The notes: generated from the sequence alone by a model not told the origin. A stretch of DNA of 64,000 bases from Paraburkholderia sp. DHOC27 (GCF_003429005.1 NZ_QVQV01000006.1:558001-622000), one strand, 5' to 3'. Counted from the stretch's first letter, positions 21,212 to 30,136 are shown. Numbers and translations are program-made.

Positions 21212-23011
21212 GTGAATCTGCCTCAACCTCAGTCCCCCTTGATCGAACACGCGAACGCGCTCTATGCCACCGGGCACACGGCGCAAGCCATGCTCGCCTA
21301 CGAGCGCGTTTTGCAGGAGCAGCCTCGGCATGTGCATGCGCTGCATCGCATGGGCCTCGCCTGCTTTCGGGAGAATCAGCCCGAGCGGGCGCGGCGTTAT
21401 CTCGACGAAGCGCTCGGCGTCGCCCCTGAACGCGCGGACATCTGGGAGCACCGCGGGCTGCTGGCCGCGTTGAGCGATGACAGAGTGGCAGCGGAGGCGT
21501 TTTATCATCGGGCGCTGGCGCTCGCGGACAGCACGGCCAGTGTGCATCGCAATCTGGCTGACTGTCTGAAGCTCTCCGGACGTCTGGTGGAAGCGCGCTC
21601 GCACTTCAGCAGGGCGCTCGAACTGGATCCGACGCTGCATCATGCCGCGCGTGCGCTCGCCCGGATCGGCGAGGAACTGGAGGAATGGAACGTCGCGGCA
21701 GACCATTGGCAGCAGGCGTGGCAGCTCGATTCGAGCAACATCGCGGACGCCCAGGCGTTGCTCGCGGCGCTGTCAAAAGCGGGACGTCACGCGCAAATCG
21801 ACGCACTGCTCGCAACGTTGCGTACGCGCTATGTGGCCGATGCCGCCGCATTGGAGCGAGTGGCCTTCGCGCTGAACGGCATTGACCGTTTCGAGGACGC
21901 CATCAGCGCGGCGCAGCAGGGAATTGCCGTCGATCCCCACAACGCGTGGCTGCATCACAATGCGTCCTTCTCGTACAACATGCTGGGCCGGTTCCTGCCC
22001 ATGCACGAGCACACGCTGGAGGCCGCCAGACTGTTGCCGGATAACCCGCGCATGCAGTTCAATCTGGCCGCCACGCAATTGCGGCTCGGTGACTTCGAAC
22101 AGGGTTGGAAGCAGTACCGCTGGCATGAAGCGCTGCCCGAGAATCACGATCTGGTGCGTCCTAATTTTCCTGAGTGGCGTGGTGAGCCGCTTGAGGGCAG
22201 CCGGTTCTTGCTGATCGGTGAGCAGGGGCTGGGCGATCAACTGCAGTTTTTGCGCATGGCCGACTGGCTGCATCGGCAGGGTGCGACGGTAGACGTGTGG
22301 GTGGAGACGCCGCTAGGCGATCTCGCGCGCGGCGCATCGGGCGTCCATGCCGCATGGACCACGTTGCCGCCGGGTCCGTACGACTACTGGTGTCGCATGA
22401 TGCGGTTGCCCGAATACATGCCGCTCACGCAAGCGATGCTGCCCGTGGCCATGCCGTACCTTAAGGCTCAGGCGGGCAAACTCGAACGCTGGAGCAGGCG
22501 GCTCGACACCATCACAGGAGACGTGCCGAACGCCCGCCGCAAGCCACGCGTTGGCCTCGTGTGGGCAGGCAATCCGGCTTATGGGTTGGATCGCTATCGT
22601 TCGCTGCCGTTGCAGCGGTTACAACCCATGTTCGATTTACCCGGCGTCAACTGGTTTTCGCTGCAAATGGGCGCGGCGCAGGACGAACTGGATGCATTGC
22701 CCGCGCACACTGGCATGCACAGGCTCGGGCCGGAGATAGGCAGTTTCGCCGATACGTTGGCGATCTTCGAGTCGCTCGATCTGGTGATTACCGTGGATAC
22801 CGCGGTGGCGCATCTGGCCGGCGCCGCCGGCCGGCCCGTGTGGATTTTGCTGCCCACCTGCACCGACTGGCGCTGGATGCTGGAGCGCACCGACAGCCCG
22901 TGGTATCCGTCCGCGCGGCTATTCAGGCAGCGCGAATTGAATCAGTGGGGGCCGGTGCTGGAGGATCTACAGGATGCGCTGCGCGAATTCGTGAGCCGCG
23001 CATCTGCCTGA
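21212..23011 (+). CDS. TPR protein with glycosyltransferase-like C-terminus (second copy)
   Basis: This 599-residue protein has the same architecture as its upstream neighbour. It has about eight TPR units over residues 10-300 (for example EHANALYATGHTAQAMLAYE and AFYHRALALADSTASVHRNL). A C-terminal GT-B-like domain follows, with LIGEQGLGDQLQFLRMADWL, LVWAGNPAYGLDRYRSLPL and VITVDTAVAHLAGAAGRPVW. The start is a GTG at 21212 with no strong ribosome-binding site, so it is less certain. The two copies differ much in sequence, so the duplication is old or they have different acceptors. A terminator follows at 23058-23096. Confidence 0.78.
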   Translation: MNLPQPQSPLIEHANALYATGHTAQAMLAYERVLQEQPRHVHALHRMGLACFRENQPERARRYLDEALGVAPERADIWEHRGLLAALSDDRVAAEAFYHRALALADSTASVHRNLADCLKLSGRLVEARSHFSRALELDPTLHHAARALARIGEELEEWNVAADHWQQAWQLDSSNIADAQALLAALSKAGRHAQIDALLATLRTRYVADAAALERVAFALNGIDRFEDAISAAQQGIAVDPHNAWLHHNASFSYNMLGRFLPMHEHTLEAARLLPDNPRMQFNLAATQLRLGDFEQGWKQYRWHEALPENHDLVRPNFPEWRGEPLEGSRFLLIGEQGLGDQLQFLRMADWLHRQGATVDVWVETPLGDLARGASGVHAAWTTLPPGPYDYWCRMMRLPEYMPLTQAMLPVAMPYLKAQAGKLERWSRRLDTITGDVPNARRKPRVGLVWAGNPAYGLDRYRSLPLQRLQPMFDLPGVNWFSLQMGAAQDELDALPAHTGMHRLGPEIGSFADTLAIFESLDLVITVDTAVAHLAGAAGRPVWILLPTCTDWRWMLERTDSPWYPSARLFRQRELNQWGPVLEDLQDALREFVSRASA

Positions 23012-23057
23012 AAGCATTGCCGTGCAGGCACGGTGTCATTGACGCAAACCAGACCAG

Positions 23058-23096
23058 ACGGGCCGTAGCGTAGTTCACGCTGCGGCCCGTTTCTCT
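23058..23096. terminator. Intrinsic terminator between convergent genes
   Basis: ACGGGCCG and AGCGT (23058-23072) pair with ACGCT and CGGCCCGT (23077-23090) with one bulged base on each side. TTTCTCTT follows. It lies between the second TPR gene and the OmpA-like gene. Confidence 0.75.
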
Positions 23097-23602
23097 TAGC
23101 GTCCCATCAACGTATCGAGCGTTTCGCCGCGCACGAGGATTTCGGTGCGCCGGTTCAACGCGCGTCCATCAGCCGTATCGTTGCTCGCAACCGGATTGTT
23201 GTACGCGCTACCCTTGGTGCGGATACGCGCCATCGTCACGCCGCGCGCCACCAATGCATAGCCGACCGCTTCCGCGCGGGCTTCCGAGAGTTGCTGGTTG
23301 TATTCGAGCGTGCCGACGTTGTCGGTGAAGCCCTCCACCAGAATCGGCTTTTTGCTGCGATTGAGCAGCACAGCGGAGCGGTTGATGACCGCGATCGCAT
23401 CGGGTCGTATTGCGGACTTGCCGAAGTCGAACAGCGCGGCTTCGGGGAGCTTGACCGACACGCCGTCGGCGACGGGCTTCACTTCGATTCCGGCGGCCTG
23501 ATTCAGCGAGGTTTCCTTGGCGCGATTCAGCGGTGCGGTGCAACCCGCCATCATCAGGACGGTCAGCGCGCACGCGCCGACACCCAGTAGCTTTCTTCTC
23601 AT
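23096..23602 (-). CDS. OmpA-family lipoprotein
   Basis: A 168-residue outer-membrane lipoprotein. The signal peptide ends in the lipobox LMMAGC, with the modified cysteine at about residue 20. The C-terminal OmpA domain (about residues 70-165) has the peptidoglycan-binding pattern VEGFTDNVGTLEYNQQLSEA followed by ARAEAVGYALVARGV. It likely tethers the outer membrane to the cell wall, in the Pal/YiaD style. The ATG at 23602 is preferred over one 33 bases upstream because it starts a standard signal peptide and has AAGGAGA in front. Confidence 0.87.
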   Translation of the reverse strand: MRRKLLGVGACALTVLMMAGCTAPLNRAKETSLNQAAGIEVKPVADGVSVKLPEAALFDFGKSAIRPDAIAVINRSAVLLNRSKKPILVEGFTDNVGTLEYNQQLSEARAEAVGYALVARGVTMARIRTKGSAYNNPVASNDTADGRALNRRTEILVRGETLDTLMGR

Positions 23603-23837
23603 CTTTCGTGGTTCTCCTTCGATTTCCAGTTGCACGGCCTGTGCGCCGCGTGCTGCTCGCCGTGGACGGACGGGACCGCTGGCTTTGGTGATGCAGCGTT
23701 GTTTTATCGTGGACGTCGCAACAGGGAGAATCGGAACACTCTGAAAGCGACGGGTGGCTTGATCGCCAGCAGTGTTTGAACGATTGATCGCGGAACTTTG
23801 TAGGACGTGTATCAGGCGGATTCTGACGTCGCCCCGC

Positions 23838-23843
23838 TATAAT
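23838..23843 (+). promoter_or_regulatory. Likely -10 element of ubiC
   Basis: TATAAT is a perfect -10 match only eight bases before the ubiC ATG at 23852. Transcription would start at or within a base or two of the ATG, implying a leaderless mRNA. No clear -35 is seen. Confidence 0.55.
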
Positions 23844-23851
23844 CCGACACC

Positions 23852-24661
23852 ATGCCTATCCGCTTCGATGCCGCCGACACCCATTGGCGTGTCGCACCTT
23901 TGCCCGGTTTCACCCGCGACCAGCACGACTGGCTCACGCGCGGTGGCTCGCTGACCGCTCACCTGCGCACGCTCGGCGCAGTCGCGGTGCGCGTCACGCG
24001 TGAGACTGTGGCGATGCCCTGGGCCGACGAGCACGCCGCGCTCGATGTTGCTCCGCGTGCGCCGGTATGGGTTCGCGAGGTGGTGCTGTCGGTGGACGGC
24101 ACGCCGTTCGTCGCGGCGCACAGCATCGCGCCGCTGGCGGCGAGCGTCGGTGTCTGGCAGGCCATGCGCCGTCTGCGCACGCGGCCACTCGCCGAATTGC
24201 TCTACAGCGATAGCAGCGTGGCGCGCTCGGCGCTGGTGAGCCGCAGGCTGACGGCACGTCATCCGCTGTACCGGCTGGCTGCGCGCGAGATAGATGAAGC
24301 AGATGGAGCGCAACCGCAAGCGCTCGTGGCGCGCCGCTCGGTGTTCGAGCGTCACGGCGCGCCGCTGATGGTCACCGAGTGCATGTTGCCCGCCTTATGG
24401 GCGCATCTGGTGTCCGCGTCGTCCACATCCCAATCGTTGCACGCCACCCACGCCACCCACGGCACGCCGCGCGCACATTCACGCGAACATGGACCGCTGG
24501 AGCACACGGCGTCGCGAGCGCATCCATCGCCGAGAGCCGGGTTGGCGAACGCGTCCGCGAGCGAACACGCCAACCCGCCGCGCCATGATCTGCGTGAAAC
24601 GAGTGACGCGAATGCAGCACTCGAGTCCGTCGATCATCGGCAATCCAAGGCTGATCGCTAA
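23852..24661 (+). CDS. ubiC: Chorismate lyase with long C-terminal tail
   Basis: UbiC converts chorismate to 4-hydroxybenzoate and pyruvate, the first step of ubiquinone synthesis, in the cytoplasm. Residues 1-185 match the family: HWRVAPLPGF, VWVREVVLSVDG with a likely substrate arginine, PLAELLY and the glutamate in LMVTECMLPALW. Residues from about 190 to 269 are an unusual tail rich in H, A, S, R and T, including repeated HATHATH, absent from typical UbiC of about 190 residues. Its stop overlaps the ATG of the next gene by one base. A TATAAT eight bases before the ATG suggests a leaderless transcript. Confidence 0.85.
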   Translation: MPIRFDAADTHWRVAPLPGFTRDQHDWLTRGGSLTAHLRTLGAVAVRVTRETVAMPWADEHAALDVAPRAPVWVREVVLSVDGTPFVAAHSIAPLAASVGVWQAMRRLRTRPLAELLYSDSSVARSALVSRRLTARHPLYRLAAREIDEADGAQPQALVARRSVFERHGAPLMVTECMLPALWAHLVSASSTSQSLHATHATHGTPRAHSREHGPLEHTASRAHPSPRAGLANASASEHANPPRHDLRETSDANAALESVDHRQSKADR

Positions 24662-25137
24662 TGCTGCGCGGCTTTCCGCCGGTCGTCGACAACGGCACGC
24701 ATACCATCATTCTTGGCAGCTTTCCCGGCGAAGCGTCGCTGGCGGCGACGCAGTACTACGCGCATCCCCGTAACCAGTTCTGGCGCCTCGTCGGTGCCGT
24801 GCTCGGTGAAGCATCGCTGCACGAAATCCCCTACGACCAGCGTCTGATACGCGTGCTGGCTCACGGCATCGGTATCTGGGACGTGCTCGACGCGTGTCAT
24901 CGCGAGGGCAGTCTCGATTCGGCGATTCGCCATGCACAGCCCAACGACTTCGCGTCGTTGAGAGCGCACGCGCCGCAACTCAAGAAAGTCTGCTTCAATG
25001 GCAAGACTGCCGGCCGTTTTGCGCCGGTGATCGGCGCGGCGGGCTACGTCACCCTGGTATTGCCTTCGTCGAGTCCGGCGAATGCTATGCTCTCGTTCGA
25101 CCAAAAATTGCGTCTCTGGCGCGACATCCTCACATGA
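24661..25137 (+). CDS. Hypoxanthine-DNA glycosylase (UDG family 6)
   Basis: This 158-residue protein belongs to the uracil-DNA glycosylase superfamily, closest to the hypoxanthine-DNA glycosylase group that removes deaminated adenine. Motif 1 is LGSFPGEASL, a conserved YYAHPRNQFW follows, and motif 2 is LPSSSPANA near the C-terminus. It starts in an overlap with the ubiC stop (TAATG) and ends in a four-base overlap (ATGA) with the SpeE-like gene, so three proteins are translated from one mRNA. Base-excision repair is the likely role; the exact damaged base is inferred from the family. Confidence 0.85.
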   Translation: MLRGFPPVVDNGTHTIILGSFPGEASLAATQYYAHPRNQFWRLVGAVLGEASLHEIPYDQRLIRVLAHGIGIWDVLDACHREGSLDSAIRHAQPNDFASLRAHAPQLKKVCFNGKTAGRFAPVIGAAGYVTLVLPSSSPANAMLSFDQKLRLWRDILT

Positions 25138-26048
25138 CCACATTGATCAAGCGCGCCTCCGCCGAGGCGCGTGCCTTCCGCAACAAAGAGTCGCAAGCCG
25201 CCGGCGCAAAACAGAAAATCGTGCGCAAGAACAAGCGCACGGAGCGCGACGAAGAACTGGGCGACGCGCCCCAGATCGACGCGCCGCGCAAGCCGCGTTT
25301 CGCACCGGTGACGTTCTCGGAAGAGGGCGGCGTGCGCTATCTGCACTTCGGCACGGAATGGGTGCAAGGCGCGATGCGTCTGCGCAAGCCCGATCACATC
25401 GAGCTCGAATACGCGCAACAGATGATGGCGTGGCTGCTGTTCCTCGAAACGCCGAAGCGCATCGTTCAGCTCGGTCTTGGCGCAGCGGCGCTCACCAAGT
25501 TTGCGTATCGCTTTCTGGAGCGTGCCCAGGTCGAAGCCGTCGAACTGAATCCGGCCGTCGTGGTGGCAGCCCGCACGATGTTCGAACTGCCGCATGACGA
25601 CGCGCGTCTCGCGGTGCACGAAACCGATGCGTGGGATTTCGTCAACGACCGCGCGAATCACGGCACGATCGGCGTGCTGCAAATCGACGTGTACGATGCC
25701 ACTGCGCGTGGTCCGGTGCTCGATAGCGTGGCGTTCTATCGCGCGGTGCGGGCGTGTCTGACGCAAGCGGGCGTGGTGACGGTCAACCTGTTCGGCGATC
25801 ATCCGAGCTTCGTGCGCAACATGAAGCGTCTGAACGAAGCGTTCGATGGCCGCGTGGTCGCGCTGCCCGAAGTGCACGACGGCAATCGCATTGCTATCGC
25901 GTTCTCGGGTCCGGCTCTCGACGTGCCGTTTGCAACACTGCAAGCTCGCGCCAAGCTAATCGAAAGCACGCTGGGTTTGCCAGCGCGTAAATGGATCAAG
26001 GGACTGCAGGAATCGACCGGGCAAACGTCCGCATCCTTCACGATCTAA
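25134..26048 (+). CDS. Spermidine-synthase-like methyltransferase-fold protein
   Basis: A 304-residue protein with a lysine-rich N-terminal tail (about 50 residues, rich in K, R and A) and a Rossmann-fold domain like that of spermidine synthase. The glycine-rich loop is LGLGAAALTKFAYRF, followed by VEAVELNPAVVVAAR and the acidic loop LQIDVYDATARGP. The polyamine-binding acidic residues of true SpeE cannot be confirmed, so the substrate is uncertain. The true start is the ATG at 25134, which overlaps the glycosylase stop as ATGA; a longer upstream frame exists but runs antisense-like through the glycosylase gene. Confidence 0.78.
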   Translation: MTTLIKRASAEARAFRNKESQAAGAKQKIVRKNKRTERDEELGDAPQIDAPRKPRFAPVTFSEEGGVRYLHFGTEWVQGAMRLRKPDHIELEYAQQMMAWLLFLETPKRIVQLGLGAAALTKFAYRFLERAQVEAVELNPAVVVAARTMFELPHDDARLAVHETDAWDFVNDRANHGTIGVLQIDVYDATARGPVLDSVAFYRAVRACLTQAGVVTVNLFGDHPSFVRNMKRLNEAFDGRVVALPEVHDGNRIAIAFSGPALDVPFATLQARAKLIESTLGLPARKWIKGLQESTGQTSASFTI

Positions 26049-26089
26049 GCAGACCGAAACGGCTTCGCTCATCCGGGCGGGGCCGAAGC

Positions 26090-26129
26090 AGCAAACCGTA
26101 GCGAACCACAGCAAACCACAGCGCACACG
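26090..26129. repeat. 10-bp degenerate tandem repeat
   Basis: AGCAAACCGT, AGCGAACCAC, AGCAAACCAC and a partial AGCGCACACG follow one another directly in the non-coding DNA between the SpeE-like gene and the DUF3311 gene. Confidence 0.6.
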
Positions 26130-26340
26130 CCATCGCGACGGTCCGCTCGCTGCAACAGATCCCGCCTGTACATTGCAGCGTGTTTGTCTCACGCTGCCCG
26201 CCTCGGGTCGGCCCCGCTTGACCGTACCTTCGCGGCTCCTATACTCTTTCAATGCTTTCGGGGCGCCCGCGGCGTGTCCGCTGCCGGGTACAGCACCCGC
26301 TGACCACGGGACGCAATCAAGAAAGAACACAGGAGACGGC

Positions 26341-26592
26341 ATGGCTCAAAACGCCAACGCAGACGTCAACGCGAACAAGGCCAGCAAGCGCTGGCTGTGG
26401 TTGCTCTTGTTACCCTGGATCGCGATGATCTGGGTGCCCTCCTACAACAAGGTTGAACCGCAACTGTTCGATTTCCCGTTCTTCTACTGGTATCAACTGC
26501 TGTGGGTCTTGATCAGCGCCGTCATCACGGCGCTCGTCTACTTCAAGACGAAGAACCGGTCGGCGGGGCGCTCGCAAGGGGGCGCCCGATGA
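26341..26592 (+). CDS. DUF3311 small membrane protein
   Basis: An 83-residue protein with two membrane helices (about residues 18-33 and 44-68; WLLLLPWIAMIW and YQLLWVLISAVITALVY). DUF3311 proteins are nearly always encoded just before a sodium:solute symporter, as YhdT is with PanF. That holds here, with an ATGA overlap with the next gene. It is probably a small partner of that transporter. The ATG is preceded by AGGAGACGGC. An open frame extends upstream without protein features. Confidence 0.85.
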   Translation: MAQNANADVNANKASKRWLWLLLLPWIAMIWVPSYNKVEPQLFDFPFFYWYQLLWVLISAVITALVYFKTKNRSAGRSQGGAR

Positions 26593-28139
26593 ATCAGATC
26601 GCCACCTTCGTGTTCGTGCTGTTCTTCATCGGCGTTACGATTCTCGGCTTCATTGCGGCTCACTGGCGGCGTGGTGATCTTGCGCATCTGGAAGAGTGGG
26701 GGCTGGGCGGCCGGCGTTTCGGCACCATCGTCACGTGGTTCCTGCTGGGCGGCGATCTCTATACGGCCTACACCTTCGTCGCGGTGCCCGCGCTCGTTTT
26801 TGGTGCGGGCGCAACGGGTTTCTTCGCACTGCCTTACACGATCCTGATCTATCCGTTCGCGTTCGTGGTGTTTCCGAAATTGTGGAGTATTGCTAAACGT
26901 CACGGCTACGTCACCTCCGCGGACTTCGTCAATGCGCGCTACGGCAGTCGCATGCTCGCGCTGGCTATCGCGTTGACCGGCATCGTCGCGACCATGCCGT
27001 ACATTGCCTTGCAACTGGTCGGTATCGAAGTGGTGATCGGCGCACTGGGTTTCGACACCACGGGTTTCGTCGGCGATCTGCCGCTCATCATTGCCTTCGC
27101 GATTCTCGCGGCCTACACGTACACCTCGGGACTGCGCGCGCCCGCCATGATCGCGGTGGTCAAGGACCTGCTGATCTACGTGACGATCGCCGCCGCCATC
27201 ATCGTGATTCCGCCGCAACTGGGCGGCTTCGGCCATATCTTCGCCGCGGTGCCGCCCGCCAAGCTGCTGCTGAAAGCGCCGGACGTCTCCAGTCTGAACG
27301 GCTACAGCGCCTACGCGACCCTCGCGGTGGGCTCCGCGCTTGCGCTGTTCCTGTATCCGCATTCGATTACCGCGGTGCTGTCCTCGAAGTCGGGCAATAC
27401 CATTCGCCGCAATATGGCCATGCTGCCGGCGTACTCGCTGGTCCTCGGTCTGCTGGCACTGCTCGGTTTCATGGCGCTTGCCGCGGGCGTGAAGGACATG
27501 CCGGAGTTCGCGCCATACTTTGCGGCCTTCGGACCCAACTTCGCGGTACCGGCGCTGTTCCTGCACTTCTTCCCGCCGTGGTTCGTCGGCGTGGCGTTCG
27601 CGGCAATCGGGATCGGCGCGCTGGTGCCGGCTGCCATCATGTCCATTGCGGCGGCCAACCTGTACACCCGCAACATCCACAAGCAGTTCATCAACCGTCA
27701 CATGACCAACGAGCAGGAGACCAACATCGCGAAGCTGGTCTCGCTGCTCGTCAAGGTCGGCGCGGTGGCGTTCATTCTCGGCCTGCCGCTCACGTATGCG
27801 ATCCAGTTGCAGTTGCTGGGTGGCATCTGGATCATCCAGACGCTGCCGGCCATCGTGCTCGGACTCTATACGCGCATGCTCGACTATCGCGGTCTGCTGC
27901 TCGGCTGGGCGGTGGGCATTGCTACGGGAACGTGGATGGCCATTTCGCTGAAGCTGGCCGGTTCGATCTACACGATCCACCTGTTCGGCCTCGCAATTCC
28001 AGGCTACGCCGCTGTCTGGTCGCTGATCGTGAACCTCGTGGTCTCGGTTGTGGTGAGCCTGCTGGTGCGCGCGGTGGGCATGAAGCACGCCGAGGATCAG
28101 ACGCGTCCGGAGGATTATCTGGACGTCGTGGAAAGCTGA
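26589..28139 (+). CDS. Sodium:solute symporter family transporter
   Basis: A 516-residue inner-membrane transporter of the SSS family with about 13 predicted helices (for example FVFVLFFIGVTILGFIAAHW at the N-terminus). The family-typical WGLGGRRFGTIVTWFLLGGD and NLYTRNIHKQFI regions are present. The frame could extend to 26502, but the ATG at 26589 overlaps the DUF3311 stop as ATGA and starts at the first helix. Relatives import monocarboxylates, pantothenate or other solutes; the substrate cannot be decided here. Confidence 0.87.
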   Translation: MNQIATFVFVLFFIGVTILGFIAAHWRRGDLAHLEEWGLGGRRFGTIVTWFLLGGDLYTAYTFVAVPALVFGAGATGFFALPYTILIYPFAFVVFPKLWSIAKRHGYVTSADFVNARYGSRMLALAIALTGIVATMPYIALQLVGIEVVIGALGFDTTGFVGDLPLIIAFAILAAYTYTSGLRAPAMIAVVKDLLIYVTIAAAIIVIPPQLGGFGHIFAAVPPAKLLLKAPDVSSLNGYSAYATLAVGSALALFLYPHSITAVLSSKSGNTIRRNMAMLPAYSLVLGLLALLGFMALAAGVKDMPEFAPYFAAFGPNFAVPALFLHFFPPWFVGVAFAAIGIGALVPAAIMSIAAANLYTRNIHKQFINRHMTNEQETNIAKLVSLLVKVGAVAFILGLPLTYAIQLQLLGGIWIIQTLPAIVLGLYTRMLDYRGLLLGWAVGIATGTWMAISLKLAGSIYTIHLFGLAIPGYAAVWSLIVNLVVSVVVSLLVRAVGMKHAEDQTRPEDYLDVVES

Positions 28140-28413
28140 CAGTATCGACGGTCGCATCGAGCGTTGCCGCGCCGCGCAGGGTGGGTGCACTGGACCGGCG
28201 GTCGCGGCAAACGCCGCCGTTGCGCGTAGTGCTGGGCGTCTGGGTCACTGCCGGGCCAGGCGTCAGGACCGCCTGCTGAGCGGGCAACAGCGTGCCGCCT
28301 AGGCCGATCGCGCTATCGTCTTTGTCGACATGCAACGCCCGCGCAAGCGCTCTGCGGGCATTGCGGTATGCTTGTTGCGGACCTCCCCATTGCGTCTTTC
28401 GCACCGGACGATC

Positions 28414-29550
28414 ATGGCCTCTGCCGACTCCGACCCCCTGATTCCGCGCCGCTCCAGTTTCAACCGCGTCGTGCGGGCGATCACTTCGCCGTACTACCGT
28501 TACCGGCACGCGAAGCTGCTGCACAGCGTGCGCGTCGGGCTTGCCATGATCGTTTCGATTGTCGCCACCACCGGCATCGATATTCCTCATGGCATCTGGT
28601 CGTCGGTGACGCTGCTGGTGGTGATCGGCGGCTTGCAGCACCACGGCAATATCCGCAAGAAGGCCGCGGAGCGCGCGGTGGGCACGCTGCTCGGGGCGAC
28701 AATCGGGCTCGCGCTGATTTTCCAGCAAAACCTGTTCGGCTCACCGTGGCTCACGTATGTCCTGATGTCCGTGGCGGCGGGCATCTGCGCCTGGTACGCC
28801 ATCGGCAAGGCGGGCTACATCGGACTGCTGACGGCCATCACCATGTGCATCGTCGCGGGACACGGCGACAATCAGATCGACACCGGCCTGTGGCGCACGC
28901 TGAACGTGCTGATCGGCATCGTGATCGCGCTGGCGTTCTCGTTTGCGCTGCCGCTGCATGCAACCTACTCATGGCGTTACCTGCTGGCCGACAACCTGCG
29001 TAGCTGCGCGCGGATCTACTCGCGCATCGTAGGCGGCGTGTTGTTCGATACCGAAGAGCAACTCAAGGTGTTTCTCGAACTGAACGCACGGCTTATTCAG
29101 TTGCGCGGGTTGATGCCGTCGGTAGCGAAGGAAATCGAAGTGCCGAAAGCGAAGCTGGAGGCCATTCAACGGGTGCACCGTTCGATGCTGAGCGCGCTGG
29201 AAATCATGACGTCTGGCAGCCTCGCGCATGCCGATGCAGTCGCCCGTGCGGCGTTCGCGCAGCAGTGCGGGGTAGAAGCGCGGGCGGTGCGCGCCATGCT
29301 GCTGGCGATGGCGCGCGGTTTGCGTTTCGGCGGCGCGAAACGGTTTCTCAATCCGCAGCCGCTGCCGCTGTGCGCGCCGCCTGGCTCGCTTGCGGGACAG
29401 CTTGCGCCGGAACTGCAGGGCCCCTATTGGCTAGGTGAGCGGCTCGTCGAGCAGGTCGACCAGTTAAGGGCGCTGCTGCTCGAGACGGAGCCGAACTGGA
29501 ATATCGAGCGCACTGGAGCACCGTTCCGTGCCGGGGCCAAGGTGCAGTGA
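28414..29550 (+). CDS. FUSC-family membrane protein
   Basis: This 378-residue protein has about six helices in the first half (from LHSVRVGLAMIVSIVATTGI through LNVLIGIVIALAFSFALPL) and a soluble helical second half. That is the half-size form of the FUSC/aromatic-acid-efflux (AaeB-like) family. The motif KKAAERAVGTLLGA matches family members. It probably exports small aromatic or weak acids, but no partner adaptor gene is adjacent. The ATG at 28414 is chosen over one 84 bases upstream because the extra residues look non-coding. Confidence 0.78.
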   Translation: MASADSDPLIPRRSSFNRVVRAITSPYYRYRHAKLLHSVRVGLAMIVSIVATTGIDIPHGIWSSVTLLVVIGGLQHHGNIRKKAAERAVGTLLGATIGLALIFQQNLFGSPWLTYVLMSVAAGICAWYAIGKAGYIGLLTAITMCIVAGHGDNQIDTGLWRTLNVLIGIVIALAFSFALPLHATYSWRYLLADNLRSCARIYSRIVGGVLFDTEEQLKVFLELNARLIQLRGLMPSVAKEIEVPKAKLEAIQRVHRSMLSALEIMTSGSLAHADAVARAAFAQQCGVEARAVRAMLLAMARGLRFGGAKRFLNPQPLPLCAPPGSLAGQLAPELQGPYWLGERLVEQVDQLRALLLETEPNWNIERTGAPFRAGAKVQ

Positions 29551-29650
29551 AGGGGCAGTGGTGAGTCGCGGCGGCCCACCCGTTGCTTCACCGCAGAGAC
29601 TTGCAATCGGGTGCCCGCGAAACGCGTTGCACCCGCTGCCTTGGCGCAAC

Positions 29651-30070
29651 TCAAGCCCCGTCGGGAATCGTCACCATCCAGCCAATCCCGAACTGGTCGG
29701 TCACCATGCCGAAGCCCTTGCTCCAGAACGTGGCCTGAAGCGGCATGTGCACTTCGCCGCCTTCCGAGAGCGCCTTGAAGATCCGTTCGGCGTCGGCGAG
29801 CGTATCGGCGGTGAGCGAGAGTCTGAAGCCCTGATGCGTGACATTCGCGTTCATGCAGTCATCGGACATCATCAGAATCGACTCGCCGATCCGCACCGAC
29901 GCGTGCATGACCTGGTTATCGAACTTCGCATCGACGGTGCGGCCGGCGTCCGGCGGCGCGTCCTTGTAGTGCATCTTGAACTGCACGTTGGCGCCGAGGT
30001 GCTCGGTATAGAAGCGCAGCGCTTCTTCGCAGCGGCCGTCGAAAAACACATAGGCGTTCAGTTGCATCAT
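29651..30070 (-). CDS. PhnB/YjdN-like VOC family protein
   Basis: A 139-residue protein of the vicinal-oxygen-chelate superfamily, PhnB-like group: NAYVFFDGRCEEALRFYTEH at the start, HASVRIGESILMMSDD in the middle and WGMVTDQFGIGWMV-like residues at the end. Despite the name, these proteins are not part of phosphonate breakdown and their role is unknown. Two adjacent ATG codons (30070 and 30067) fit the GGGAG site; the second has the better spacing. An open frame continues upstream but looks non-coding. Confidence 0.83.
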   Translation of the reverse strand: MMQLNAYVFFDGRCEEALRFYTEHLGANVQFKMHYKDAPPDAGRTVDAKFDNQVMHASVRIGESILMMSDDCMNANVTHQGFRLSLTADTLADAERIFKALSEGGEVHMPLQATFWSKGFGMVTDQFGIGWMVTIPDGA

Positions 30071-30136
30071 CGTCTCCCGAAAGATCTCGTGTGAGCGCGG
30101 CGTGCACTGATGTTGCGAAGCGTCTCGCAGACAGCA

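Noticed and set aside
26538..28190. 550-codon antisense frame over the symporter gene
   Set aside because: Polar, H/R/E-rich and no domain; the plus strand encodes a clear 13-helix transporter.
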